Shown here piece after piece: positions 47,124 through 55,348 of a DNA stretch of 64,000 nucleotides (positions are counted from its first letter, which is position 1; each line of letters begins with the position of its first letter). The DNA comes from an uncultured Desulfuromonadales bacterium (GTDB lineage: Bacteria > Desulfobacterota > Desulfuromonadia > Geobacterales > Pseudopelobacteraceae). Both the position numbers and the translations under genes were made by a program. Under the pieces are notes generated by a model. The model was not told the origin of the DNA. It saw only the letters and a list, made by a program, of their open reading frames with translations, and did no database searches. The stretch lies in contig CAIPTY010000058.1 in assembly GCA_903868145.1 (NCBI GenBank), forward strand, positions 62,001 to 126,000. The letters are read 5' to 3'.

Positions 47124-47915
47124 ATGAATATCTTTAATCTGCCAGACCCTAGATATGAACAACTTATACCGGTTACACTTAATACTATGGAGATTCCTAG
47201 GATCATTCACCAAGCGTATTTTGTCAGAAAAGGTGACAATCTGCCGGATGAATTAGCAAACAACATTGCTTCTCTGAAAGCGCTGAACCCCGACTGGGAA
47301 TATAGATATTATGACGATAATGATATGCGGAGTTTTATTCAAAAAGAATATCCAGGAATCCTAGTATACTATGACAGAATTACAGAAGGCTATGGCGCAG
47401 CTAGAGCTGATCTTTTTCGATATCTTTTGTTGTTTCAGTGTGGTGGTGTCTATCTCGACATCAAGAGCACGATCCTAAGACCACTTTCGAGTACGATTTC
47501 GCAGGTAGACGGTTTTTTGTTATCAAATTGGAGCGAATGGAATGAGGGCTGTCCTCTGGACGACTATTGTGGTCAACACCGCGAATTATCTAAGATCTCT
47601 GGAGGAGAATATCTGCAGTGGTTTATCGTAGCTGCTCCAGGTCATCCATACCTCAAGGCCGTCATCACACAAGTATTAAAAAACATAGATAACTACCAGC
47701 CTGATTTGGACGGGGTTGGGAAGATGGGAGTTTTACGAGTCACCGGTCCTATCGCTTTTACCTTGGCAATCGAGCCGTGTAGGAAGAAGTATCCCGTTCA
47801 ACTGAGAAGATGTCGGGAGGAGTTCGGTTTTGAATACAGCATCTTCGGACGTGAATTTAGTCATAAAAATTTATTCAAAACCATACCCGTCCAAGACAGG
47901 TTTTTGAAATATTGA
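47124..47915 (+). CDS. family 32 glycosyltransferase (DXD sugar-binding), 3' end altered by IS
   Basis: A 263-residue protein of the OCH1/capsular transferase type (GT32). It has IPRIIHQAYFVRKGDN at residue 23, YDDNDMRSFI, and RADLFRYLLLFQCGGVYLDI with the DXD site (YLDIKS). The last eight or nine codons (VQDRFLKY) come from the left end of the IS element, so the native C-terminus is lost; the core is nearly full length, so activity may be kept. ATGs at 47124 and 47187 are both possible, neither with a good ribosome site. Confidence 0.78.
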   Translation: MNIFNLPDPRYEQLIPVTLNTMEIPRIIHQAYFVRKGDNLPDELANNIASLKALNPDWEYRYYDDNDMRSFIQKEYPGILVYYDRITEGYGAARADLFRYLLLFQCGGVYLDIKSTILRPLSSTISQVDGFLLSNWSEWNEGCPLDDYCGQHRELSKISGGEYLQWFIVAAPGHPYLKAVITQVLKNIDNYQPDLDGVGKMGVLRVTGPIAFTLAIEPCRKKYPVQLRRCREEFGFEYSIFGREFSHKNLFKTIPVQDRFLKY

Positions 47916-49257
47916 AGGGGAATGCCCTTCTGCGGTAGTTTAGGTTTGCCGACCAAAAACAAGCCACAGAAAGGATTCCCCATGAACAAGTTTAGCAGTA
48001 TCTTCGGCCAGATTCTACAGATCTTTGACAAGCGCGATTTCTTGCAAGCAGTACGTGACACCAGATCCGAGCATGCCGCCAAAGGTTTCACTTGCTGGGA
48101 CCAGTTCGTTGCAATGCTCTTTTGCCAACTCGGTCAGGCTCAATCTCTGCGTGAGATCTGCGGTGGCCTCGCTACCTGTCTTGGTAAGTTAAAACACCTT
48201 GGGATTGACGATGCCCCCAAGCGTTCCACGCTGTCATACGCCAATGAACACCGGCCATGGCAGTTGTATCAGTTGATGTTCTACCGGCTTCTGGAGAAGT
48301 GTCAAACAATGGCACGGTTTCAGAAGCGGAAGTTTCGGTTCAAGAACAAGCTGTTCAGCCTGGACGCATCAGTCATCGAACTCTGCCTGTCCCTGTTCGA
48401 TTGGGCCTCGTTCCGGCAGACCAAGGGTGCGGTAAAACTCCATCTGCTTTTGGACCATGACGGTTATCTTCCAACGTTTGCCACTGTGACTGAAGGCGAT
48501 GTCCATGAAGTCAAGGTTGCATGGGAACTCAAACTTCCCAAGGGCTCCCTACTGGCTGTTGACATGGGATATACCGACTATGCCCTGTTTGCAAAATGGA
48601 TTCTCGAAGGCATTTTCTTCGTCACCCGACAAAAAGGTAATGCGGCTTATCGTGTGGTTGAGGAGCGCAAGGTTCCCCAAAACCGGAATATTCTCAAAGA
48701 CCAGATTATCGAGTTTACGGGTTACTACGCCAAGAAGGACTGTCTTCATCTACTTCGCAGGATCGAAGTGTGGGACGAGGAATTCAATCGGATCCTGGTT
48801 CTTCTCACCAATCACCTGAAGTTCGGAGCGACCACTGTGTCCGCCATATACAAGGAGCGTTGGCAGATCGAGATATTCTTCAAGGCGATCAAGCAGAACC
48901 TGAAGATAAAGACCTTTGTCGGAACCAGCAAGAACGCGCTCCTCATCCAGATTTGGACAGCACTGACGGTGATCCTGCTCCTGAAGTATCTCAAGTTCCG
49001 GTCGAGTATGAGCTGGTCGTTGTCGAATCTGGTAGCAATGCTCAGATATAACCTCTTCACCTACCGGGATTTATGGCTATGGCTCGATAATCCGTTCGAG
49101 GTGCCAGCAATTGTACCGGGTGAACATCAGCTGGCACTGGCTTTCAGGTAATTGGACAGCATCTTGAAAATGGTAACCTGAATTTACAAAGAACGATTTA
49201 CGCGTCCAACATCTTGAAATATAAACACCGGAATCTCAGTTCCGGATTATCTTGGAC
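47889..49257 (+). mobile_element. IS4-type insertion sequence
   Basis: One transposase gene with short outer inverted repeats: GTCCAAGA at 47889-47896 and its complement TCTTGGAC at 49250-49257. A second TTGGACAGCATCTTGAAAAT copy at 49153-49172 makes the right end ambiguous. No clear target duplication was found. The element is about 1.37 kb, normal for the family. It sits in the 3' end of the GT32 gene. Confidence 0.72.
47982..49151 (+). CDS. IS4-family transposase
   Basis: A 389-residue DDE transposase that looks intact. It begins FSSIFGQILQIFDKRDF (the DUF4372-type N-terminal domain), followed by the DDE domain: first Asp in LFSLDASVIELCL, second in LLAVDMGYTDYALF, and the Glu in the YKERWQIEIFFKAIKQNLKI box (Y-2-R-3-E-6-K), placing it in the IS4 family. 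The start at 47982 has AAAGGA upstream; an in-frame ATG at 47922 is less likely. No frameshift or stop is seen, so the element could be active. Confidence 0.88.
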   Translation: MNKFSSIFGQILQIFDKRDFLQAVRDTRSEHAAKGFTCWDQFVAMLFCQLGQAQSLREICGGLATCLGKLKHLGIDDAPKRSTLSYANEHRPWQLYQLMFYRLLEKCQTMARFQKRKFRFKNKLFSLDASVIELCLSLFDWASFRQTKGAVKLHLLLDHDGYLPTFATVTEGDVHEVKVAWELKLPKGSLLAVDMGYTDYALFAKWILEGIFFVTRQKGNAAYRVVEERKVPQNRNILKDQIIEFTGYYAKKDCLHLLRRIEVWDEEFNRILVLLTNHLKFGATTVSAIYKERWQIEIFFKAIKQNLKIKTFVGTSKNALLIQIWTALTVILLLKYLKFRSSMSWSLSNLVAMLRYNLFTYRDLWLWLDNPFEVPAIVPGEHQLALAFR

Positions 49258-49530
49258 AGCAATGATCGTACCCAAAAGCGGAAGCTTCCGATGATTGCGG
49301 TCCGCAGTGTAAAAGCTTCTCAAATTTTTCTGTACGAATCACAATTACCAAGCTATCATTGAGGCCAGCAGCACGGCTCACATCCTCGCTTGTATGTAAC
49401 AGAATCGGACTCCAATCGAACACAGATTCCCCCCCGGTCTGCATGACAGAGGCCGGATCAGAGAAACTGGACGCACCAATATGCCTCCATCTGCTTTTTC
49501 ATCACCACTCAGTGTTGGTACAACCAAGGC
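49258..49530. other. degenerate region between the IS and the flippase fragment
   Basis: No convincing gene. On the minus strand a frame of 65 codons (about 49444-49247) runs into the IS end and could be the remnant of a gene cut by the IS, but I do not recognise it. The stretch is likely debris of the same rearrangements that truncated the flippase. Confidence 0.35.
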
Positions 49531-49878
49531 TTGAGCACATTCTGGATTAAATACCTGCCGGATTTCATCAAGGAGAAAGTCGAAGGGCGGCATGAACTGC
49601 AGAAGGCCATCGGCAATACCGGTTGGCTCTTTGCTGATAATATCCTCCGCATGGGTGTCGGCCTGCTCGTTAGTGTGTGGGTCACCCGCTACCTTGGCCC
49701 GGAGCAGTTTGGTGCTTTAAGTTACGCCACCGCTTTCGTTTTTGTTTTTTCATCCATTTCCATGCTGGGACTGGATTGGATTGTCGTACGTAACATTGCC
49801 GCTCTTCAGTACCGGAACCATGCTGACCAGAGCTCTATTATATCCACGATTCTGGTGAAAGAGGATACTACACAATGA
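49531..49878 (+). pseudogene. Wzx-type flippase, N-terminal fragment fused to a foreign tail
   Basis: Residues 1-91 are the start of a polysaccharide flippase (GRHELQKAIGNTGWLFADNI, RMGVGLLVSVWVTRYLGPEQ, FGALSYATAFVFVFSSIS), of a different subtype from the one at 36092. From about VVRNIA the similarity stops, and LQYRNHADQSSIISTILVKE leads to a stop that overlaps the cupin ATG by 4 bases. That tail probably belonged to another gene upstream of the cupin, so a deletion has joined the two in frame. At 115 residues, against about 420-480 normally, it cannot be a working flippase. TTG start. Confidence 0.75.
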
Positions 49879-50306
49879 TAGATACCATTACCAAAGACAA
49901 CCAGCTTCTTGCCATTATTATTTCGCACACATTCAGCGAACCGGGCATCCACTTTTTCACCCCTGGCGAACTTTCCCAGCAGTTGGCGTATATGCACCAT
50001 CCTGCAGGAAAGGAAATTCCGCCTCATGTTCACAATCCGGTACCTCGGGAAGTTCATTTTACCCAGGAAGTACTTTTTATAAAAAAAGGTAAATTGCGGG
50101 TTGATTTCTACGATGATGACCGTGTCTACCTGGAAAGCCGCACTTTGGTAGCTGGCGATACGATTCTTCTGGCCACCGGTGGTCACGGCTTTGAGGTACT
50201 TGAAGAGCTGGAAATGATCGAGGTCAAGCAGGGACCATACGCAGGAGATCATGATAAGACGCGGTTTGAGGCCGTTGATAAAATCTTGTTAAAGGCCAAA
50301 TTATGA
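49875..50306 (+). CDS. cupin-fold protein
   Basis: A 143-residue single-domain cupin. The first motif region IPPHVHNPVPREVHFTQEVL holds His residues and a Glu for metal binding, and the second, LVAGDTILLATGGHGFEVLE, ends the barrel. It overlaps the upstream fragment and the DegT aminotransferase by 4 bases each. Cupins beside such aminotransferases are often nucleotide-sugar isomerases or accessory factors; this one is shorter and not clearly of the FdtA type, so its activity is open. Confidence 0.75.
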   Translation: MIDTITKDNQLLAIIISHTFSEPGIHFFTPGELSQQLAYMHHPAGKEIPPHVHNPVPREVHFTQEVLFIKKGKLRVDFYDDDRVYLESRTLVAGDTILLATGGHGFEVLEELEMIEVKQGPYAGDHDKTRFEAVDKILLKAKL

Positions 50307-51427
50307 TCCCCGTTAACGAACCCCTTTTAAACGGTAACGAGAAGAAATACTTGAATGAATGCATAGACACCGGTTGGATTTCATCTGAAGGGCCCTTTGT
50401 ACAAAGCTTTGAACAGCAGATGGCTGCGGCGGTCGGCCGGCGCCACGGCATTGCGGTCTGTAATGGCACCGCTGCACTTGAGACTGCCGTGGCAGCATTG
50501 GAGTTGAAACCGGGGGATGAGGTAATACTGCCGACTTTCACCATTATCTCCTGTGCCGCAGCGGTTGTACGGCAGGGGTGTGTACCGGTGCTGCTGGACA
50601 GCGATCCGGAGACCTGGAATATGGATGTGGACCAGATCGAGGCAAAGCTTACCTCCCGCACCAAGGCGATTATGGTGGTGCATATCTATGGCCTTCCGGT
50701 TGATATGGATCCGGTTATTGCGCTGGCAAAAAAGTATGACCTCAAGATCATAGAGGATGCCGCCGAGATGCACGGTCAGACCTACAAGGGGCAACCCTGC
50801 GGCAGCTTTGGTGATATCAGTACCTTCAGCTTCTATCCCAACAAGCATATCACCACCGGAGAAGGTGGAATGGTGTTGACCGATGACGATCAGCTGGCCG
50901 AACGCTGTCGCTCGCTGCGGAACCTCTGCTTTCAGCCACACAAACGGTTCGTTCATGAAGAACTCGGCTACAATTTTCGTATGACGAACCTGCAGGCGGC
51001 GCTTGGAATCGCTCAAATAGAGAGGCTGGCAGAATTTGTGGAGCGCAAGCGCAGTATGGGGCTACGCTATACGGAAATGCTGGCGGGCGTTGAAGGCTTA
51101 GAAATGATGCCGGTCCATACAGAGTATGCAAAAAACATCTACTGGGTATTCGGTATGGTGTTGAAGGACGAGGTCTCATTCAACGCCGAAGAGGCGATGC
51201 GGCGTCTGGGAGAGAAGGGGATCGGAACCCGCCCATTTTTCTGGCCGATGCACGAGCAGCCGGTGTTCCAGAAGATGGGACTTTTCAAAGAGGAATGCTA
51301 TCCGGTTGCCGAACGTCTGGCACGCCGGGGTTTTTATATCCCAAGCGGCATGGCGTTGTCTGACGGGCAGATAGGTGAAGTAGCGAAAGCGGTTACTGAA
51401 GTGATGAAGGATTTGATATCTAACTGA
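50303..51427 (+). CDS. DegT/DnrJ/EryC1/StrS-family aminotransferase
   Basis: A 374-residue PLP enzyme for nucleotide-sugar amination. It has GWISSEGPFVQSFEQQMA and NGTAALETAVAALELKPGDE, with the PLP lysine in SFYPNKHITTGEGGM. The usual FNFRMT-like element is LGYNFRMTNLQAALGIAQ. It is full length and coupled to the cupin by a 4-base overlap. It probably makes an amino sugar for the surface polymer; the keto-sugar substrate is not identified. Confidence 0.88.
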   Translation: MIPVNEPLLNGNEKKYLNECIDTGWISSEGPFVQSFEQQMAAAVGRRHGIAVCNGTAALETAVAALELKPGDEVILPTFTIISCAAAVVRQGCVPVLLDSDPETWNMDVDQIEAKLTSRTKAIMVVHIYGLPVDMDPVIALAKKYDLKIIEDAAEMHGQTYKGQPCGSFGDISTFSFYPNKHITTGEGGMVLTDDDQLAERCRSLRNLCFQPHKRFVHEELGYNFRMTNLQAALGIAQIERLAEFVERKRSMGLRYTEMLAGVEGLEMMPVHTEYAKNIYWVFGMVLKDEVSFNAEEAMRRLGEKGIGTRPFFWPMHEQPVFQKMGLFKEECYPVAERLARRGFYIPSGMALSDGQIGEVAKAVTEVMKDLISN

Positions 51428-51469
51428 AGTGGCCTGATTCCACTCATAAATATGAAAATGGAGTTGATA

Positions 51470-52213
51470 ATGCACGTTTTTGGTAATTATTCGCATTATT
51501 ACAACCTGCTCTACAAGGACAAGGATTATGCCGGCGAGGCCGAGTATATCCGGCGTTTGATCTCCTGCCACCGACCGGGGGCGGAAACGGTGCTTGACCT
51601 TGGTTGTGGTACCGGGCGGCATGACCTTCTTCTGGCGGGAATGGGTTACACAGTAAGCGGCGTTGATCAGTCAGAGGAGATGCTTGCCGTTGCCAGCGCT
51701 CATGATTCTGTATGTCGCTTCCATCACGGTGATATCAGGTCGGTGCGCCTGGAGGAAAAATTCGACGTCGTCGTATCGCTCTTTCATGTCATGAGCTACC
51801 AGGTCAACACGGAAGACCTCCGAGCCGCCCTGACCACAGCCGAAGCCCATCTTAACCCGAATGGAATTTTTATTTTCGACTTCTGGTATGGTCCGGCTGT
51901 GCTGACTGATCGACCTGTCGTGCGCGTCAAGCGCCTGGAGGACGAGGCGATTGCTGTGACACGGATCGCCGAACCGGTCATGTTCCCGAATGATAACTGC
52001 GTCGATGTAAATTATCAGGTATTTATCCGAAGTAAAGCAGGCGGCCAGACTGAAGAACTGTGCGAGACACACCGCATGCGCTATCTGTTCAGGCCCGAGA
52101 TTGATCTTCTGCTTAAGGAGTCCGGCCTGAAGATCGTTGAAATAGCGGAATGGCTGACCGGGAAAAAACCCGGGTTCGACACGTGGGGTGTCTATTGCGT
52201 GGTGCGCAGGTGA
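51470..52213 (+). CDS. class I SAM-dependent methyltransferase
   Basis: A 247-residue methyltransferase. It has YYNLLYKDKDYAGEAEYI near the start, motif I VLDLGCGTGRHDLLLAGMG, the acidic post-I residue in VSGVDQSEEML, and FDVVVSLFHVMSYQ and LNPNGIFIFDFWYGP for motifs II and III. GGAG six bases before the ATG at 51470 favours it over 51452. As the last gene of the sugar cluster it may methylate a sugar or the polymer end. Confidence 0.84.
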   Translation: MHVFGNYSHYYNLLYKDKDYAGEAEYIRRLISCHRPGAETVLDLGCGTGRHDLLLAGMGYTVSGVDQSEEMLAVASAHDSVCRFHHGDIRSVRLEEKFDVVVSLFHVMSYQVNTEDLRAALTTAEAHLNPNGIFIFDFWYGPAVLTDRPVVRVKRLEDEAIAVTRIAEPVMFPNDNCVDVNYQVFIRSKAGGQTEELCETHRMRYLFRPEIDLLLKESGLKIVEIAEWLTGKKPGFDTWGVYCVVRR

Positions 52214-52345
52214 AGAAGATCGGGCTATTTCTATGGATTCGGCTGCTACAGATAGTTATTGCAAAAAATGTTCAAGACAGAGGCACAGAGATCACAGAGA
52301 AAAACGATGCATTCAAGTACACATTGGAGGATACGACTTCGAAGC

Positions 52346-52726
52346 TTATTCCTCCGATGACCCTCTGTTGCGCCGCCCCTTTCGCGTGGCCTGTGGTGGC
52401 GGAGTTTGCTGTGGCGGCGGCGCACTGACGGCTGGTATGGACTTGGCCGGTTGTTCAGGCTTTGCTTGCGGAACTGCAGGCTTTGCTTCCGGAACCGCTG
52501 CCGTTGGCGGAAGGCTTGGGGAAGGAGTCTGGAAGTTCTGTTGCGGAGCGGCCGTATCCGTCTGCTCCGGATAGCGGGCCTTTACTCTGGCACGATAGCG
52601 TGCAGGAATCTCGTACTCCTTGTTTGTAAAATGGGTTATACCCGCGGAATCAGTCCAGGTGTAAACCATTCCGTATGCGGGTGCCGATACCATCATCAGC
52701 AGCAATAGCACATACTTTTTCATCAT
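52346..52726 (-). CDS. DUF4124-domain exported protein
   Basis: A 126-residue exported protein with a signal peptide (MKKYVLLLLMMVSAPAYG). The DUF4124 core is VYTWTDSAGITHFTNKEYEI, a small domain of unknown function in periplasmic proteins of proteobacteria. The remaining 75 residues are a Pro/Ala/Gln-rich tail. It converges on the methyltransferase gene. No ribosome site stands out; ATG at 52726 or 52723. Confidence 0.78.
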   Translation of the reverse strand: MMKKYVLLLLMMVSAPAYGMVYTWTDSAGITHFTNKEYEIPARYRARVKARYPEQTDTAAPQQNFQTPSPSLPPTAAVPEAKPAVPQAKPEQPAKSIPAVSAPPPQQTPPPQATRKGRRNRGSSEE

Positions 52727-52763
52727 TTGCAGTTCCAGTCTTTCCGGTATATCTTCCCGAACG

Positions 52764-52800
52764 GATTTAAAAAAGCCCCTGTAGACATCCAGGGGCTTTT
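52764..52800 (-). terminator. rho-independent terminator of the cytochrome operon
   Basis: An 11-bp stem (52771-52781 with 52790-52800, AAAAGCCCCTG) closes an 8-base loop. On the minus strand it ends in a run of T. It lies 28 bases after the stop of the six-haem cytochrome gene and ends the barrel-cytochrome operon. Confidence 0.85.
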
Positions 52801-52828
52801 ATCTTGTTTCATTATAAAAATCGTTGTG

Positions 52829-53431
52829 TTAGAAGTGGCATTTTTTGCAGCTCGGACCGCTCAGAAAGACACCTTCTCCCTGTGTCCCGTGGCAGACTGC
52901 ATTGAAACATGAGGCGGTACCGTTGGCAACAACGTAGGCCGTGTGTGCCGATACTGCTGTCGGAATTGCCCAGTCAGTGGGATGAATTGAGCTTACACCC
53001 CCCAGATGACAACTGATGCACGACGGACCGGAACCCGCTACGCCTCTCAAATCAACCCCGTGACAATTGACATTGGCACAGGATGCACTGGTATTCTGCT
53101 TGACATAACTTGGATGCAACGCATATGCATAGCTTCCCCATGCCGTATTCCATACGAGGGGGTGAGGTGAAAGAGCATTTCCCAGATGGCACTGTGTGCA
53201 GGCCACCTTGGAGATGCCGCCGCTGAAGTCACTGCCGTGGCAGGTTGCACAGCTGGTCAGATTGGCTTTGGCCGCAGTCGTATGACCGGCAGGAAGCCAG
53301 GTGGCGGGGTGCGTGCCGGTAACCGGGTTAAGCACCGCCTGAGAGTTGCTGTCTCCACACCCCGAAAGCGCCATGAGAAGCAGGGAGAGCATAAAAAGGG
53401 AGATTAGAGATGAAGATCTTACCGGTGACAT
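52829..53431 (-). CDS. six-haem c-type cytochrome lipoprotein with CX4CH motifs
   Basis: A 200-residue lipoprotein (lipobox LSGC, Cys25) with four CX2CH sites (CATCH, CTQCH, CISCH, CKKCH) and two CX4CH sites (CANVNCH, CFNAVCH), each a possible covalent haem site. The pairing of CX4CH and CX2CH is a hallmark of a cytochrome family known mainly from Geobacter. It is likely on the outer membrane as part of the electron conduit with the barrel and the five-haem protein. The ATG at 53431 lies inside the last haem codons of the upstream gene (13-base overlap), with GAGAGG as ribosome site. Confidence 0.86.
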   Translation of the reverse strand: MSPVRSSSLISLFMLSLLLMALSGCGDSNSQAVLNPVTGTHPATWLPAGHTTAAKANLTSCATCHGSDFSGGISKVACTQCHLGNALSPHPLVWNTAWGSYAYALHPSYVKQNTSASCANVNCHGVDLRGVAGSGPSCISCHLGGVSSIHPTDWAIPTAVSAHTAYVVANGTASCFNAVCHGTQGEGVFLSGPSCKKCHF

Positions 53432-53856
53432 GATTTGCACCTCTCATTATTCTGCCGTCCGTGACAGGCGACACAGGACGCAGGGTTGACTCTGCCATCG
53501 ATCTTGTGCTGGCTCAGATAATCGCCCCGGTGCGGCAGATAGCGATCCGGAGACGTGGAATACTTGCTGCTCGGCTTGATCTCTTCCCGGTGTGCGTGAC
53601 AATCGGAGCAGAAAGACTCCTGATGGCAGGTGGCGCAGGCGTATCTCGATCCGGCATAAATTTTGTGTTTGAGAAGGAAATCCGGTGCCTTGTGGTTAAG
53701 AGCGCCCCAGGAGTTGGTATGACATTCGGTACAGTTGGGCATGGTCTTGACCGCCTCGGGGTGAATCCGGGGGACACTCGCGGTGTTCGCGCAGGCATAC
53801 AGGATACTTGCGAACAGCGGAACCATCAGAATCAGTAAACGTTTGCGATTTATCAC
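53419..53856 (-). CDS. five-haem c-type cytochrome lipoprotein
   Basis: A 145-residue lipoprotein (signal ending LYAC, Cys22) with five CX2CH haem sites: CTECH, CATCH, CSDCH, CVACH and CKSCH, the last ending one residue before the stop. Scattered His residues (NHKAPDF, LKHKIY, LPHRGDY, SQHKID) can serve as distal ligands. GTG start with GGGAGGAG upstream, overlapping the stop of the barrel gene (GTGA). It probably carries electrons through or beside the barrel protein. Confidence 0.88.
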   Translation of the reverse strand: MINRKRLLILMVPLFASILYACANTASVPRIHPEAVKTMPNCTECHTNSWGALNHKAPDFLLKHKIYAGSRYACATCHQESFCSDCHAHREEIKPSSKYSTSPDRYLPHRGDYLSQHKIDGRVNPASCVACHGRQNNERCKSCHR

Positions 53857-55196
53857 TTTTTATCTCCTCCCGCCGCGCCGAACTTCGTCTCGAACAGGTA
53901 CGTCAGTTTAAGCAGACCCTTTACTTCGTTGTTGAAAAACGGATTTTTGGAATACTCGACATTTGCGCCGATTTTCAGGCTCTCGTTTATTTCATACGAT
54001 GATGCGGTAAGTACAGTTATGGCATTGTGCTGGCTGTACATATTCCGGGAGTTGTCGTAGTAGAGATCGATCACATCCAGCGTCAGATCCAGCTTGCCCA
54101 TTTTTTTGGAGGCGAACAGCCGAAACTCGGAATATTGCAGCCTGTCGATGGAGCCGTCCATTCGGTGGACGGAAGCGCCGGCCATATACGCATCCGGCTT
54201 CGTATAGGTGAGCTTGCCGCCGAAATAATTGGCCGACTTGGCCACATCATATTTATAATGCTTGTAGTCGCCGACAAGCGTGAACTCGCTGTTTATGGAG
54301 TATGCAGCGCTTCCGCCGAAAGTCAGCACCTTCTCGTTGGGATCGATCCCGTTGGTCAGCGGATTGAAGACCAGTGCGCTGGTGGTGACCTTGTAGAAGA
54401 AGTCATGATAATTGATATTCGACATATCGACGTTGAGCTTCAGGCTGTCAAGGGGGGTGTAGGAGAGTGCGTAGGCGTGTTCCATCCAGCCGCCGGTAAT
54501 TGAATTGTAGGATGAACGCCCGGTCAGATCGATCTGTTTGATCGGGCGCACCCAGATGTCAAGCCCCTCTTCCTCACGGTAGCGGGCGCTGTCGGCGTAT
54601 GATTTCAGGGCGCTGACGCCGAGGGTGTAATACTTCTCGTTGCTCTGGGTCACCCGGCCGCCGAAAACCAGATTATCCGCCTTGATGTTCGGCTCAGTAA
54701 CGACCGGCGAACCCACATAAGCGGCGGCTGCGAAACCGGCCGCAAAATCGGAGCGGACGTATGCGCCGTCGAGCCGCTGCGCAGCAACCCCTTCGGTGAC
54801 AAACTGTCGCCCGGCGTTGATGACGAAATTGTTTTTTGCGCCCTGATAGCTCAGGTAGCCGTACTGCAGATCGCCATCCACGTTTCTGTCCCGGAAGGAT
54901 TTATCGCCAAAGTCAACCCGGCCCCAACTGCCGATGTGCAGCGATATGGCGTTACCGTCCTTGTCGGTGTTGACCAGTGACAGGCGCAGGTACTCCGTTG
55001 CCGGAAAGAGGTTTCTGCTGCCGTCGTAGTTGGTGCGGCCCATGCGCATGACGGTGTCAGACTGGCCGGAAATCACGGTTTCCGCCATGACAGGTGCAGC
55101 GGCGAATAATGCCGTGCAGACCATAGCAACTACAGCAGTTGTTCTCACGGTGCCTTGAAATTCAGGCCATGATGTACGAGATGGATCCGTCTTCAA
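53853..55196 (-). CDS. outer membrane beta-barrel protein of a porin-cytochrome-like complex
   Basis: A 447-residue exported protein with a signal peptide ending near APVMAETV and about 20 amphipathic strands of aromatic/polar alternation (for example YLRLSLVNTDKDGNAISLHI, YALSYTPLDSLKLNVDMSNI). It carries no haem motif. Position and size fit the barrel partner of Geobacter outer-membrane cytochrome conduits. The start is TTG at 55196, seven bases after a full AAGGAGG, and no ATG fits better. It is the first gene of the barrel/five-haem/six-haem operon. Confidence 0.8.
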   Translation of the reverse strand: MKTDPSRTSWPEFQGTVRTTAVVAMVCTALFAAAPVMAETVISGQSDTVMRMGRTNYDGSRNLFPATEYLRLSLVNTDKDGNAISLHIGSWGRVDFGDKSFRDRNVDGDLQYGYLSYQGAKNNFVINAGRQFVTEGVAAQRLDGAYVRSDFAAGFAAAAYVGSPVVTEPNIKADNLVFGGRVTQSNEKYYTLGVSALKSYADSARYREEEGLDIWVRPIKQIDLTGRSSYNSITGGWMEHAYALSYTPLDSLKLNVDMSNINYHDFFYKVTTSALVFNPLTNGIDPNEKVLTFGGSAAYSINSEFTLVGDYKHYKYDVAKSANYFGGKLTYTKPDAYMAGASVHRMDGSIDRLQYSEFRLFASKKMGKLDLTLDVIDLYYDNSRNMYSQHNAITVLTASSYEINESLKIGANVEYSKNPFFNNEVKGLLKLTYLFETKFGAAGGDKK

Positions 55197-55348
55197 AGCG
55201 CTACCTCCTTGCTGCCTGTCGATGTCTGGTTTTATTGGGTAGTTGGAACGTATTGCGCAGCAACATTAAATCAACGTGGATCTTATTGCAACAGTAAAAG
55301 CGCTATAACGGCAATGTCCGTGTGATAGTTTGAGGCGTTGTTAACCGG

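Noticed and set aside
47900-49225. TTGAAATAT strings near both ends of the IS as terminal repeats
   Set aside because: They are in direct, not inverted, orientation; GTCCAAGA/TCTTGGAC is the inverted pair and lies outside them.
49247-49444. 65-codon frame on the minus strand next to the IS
   Set aside because: No recognisable family, no ribosome site, and it ends within the IS; noted only as possible debris.
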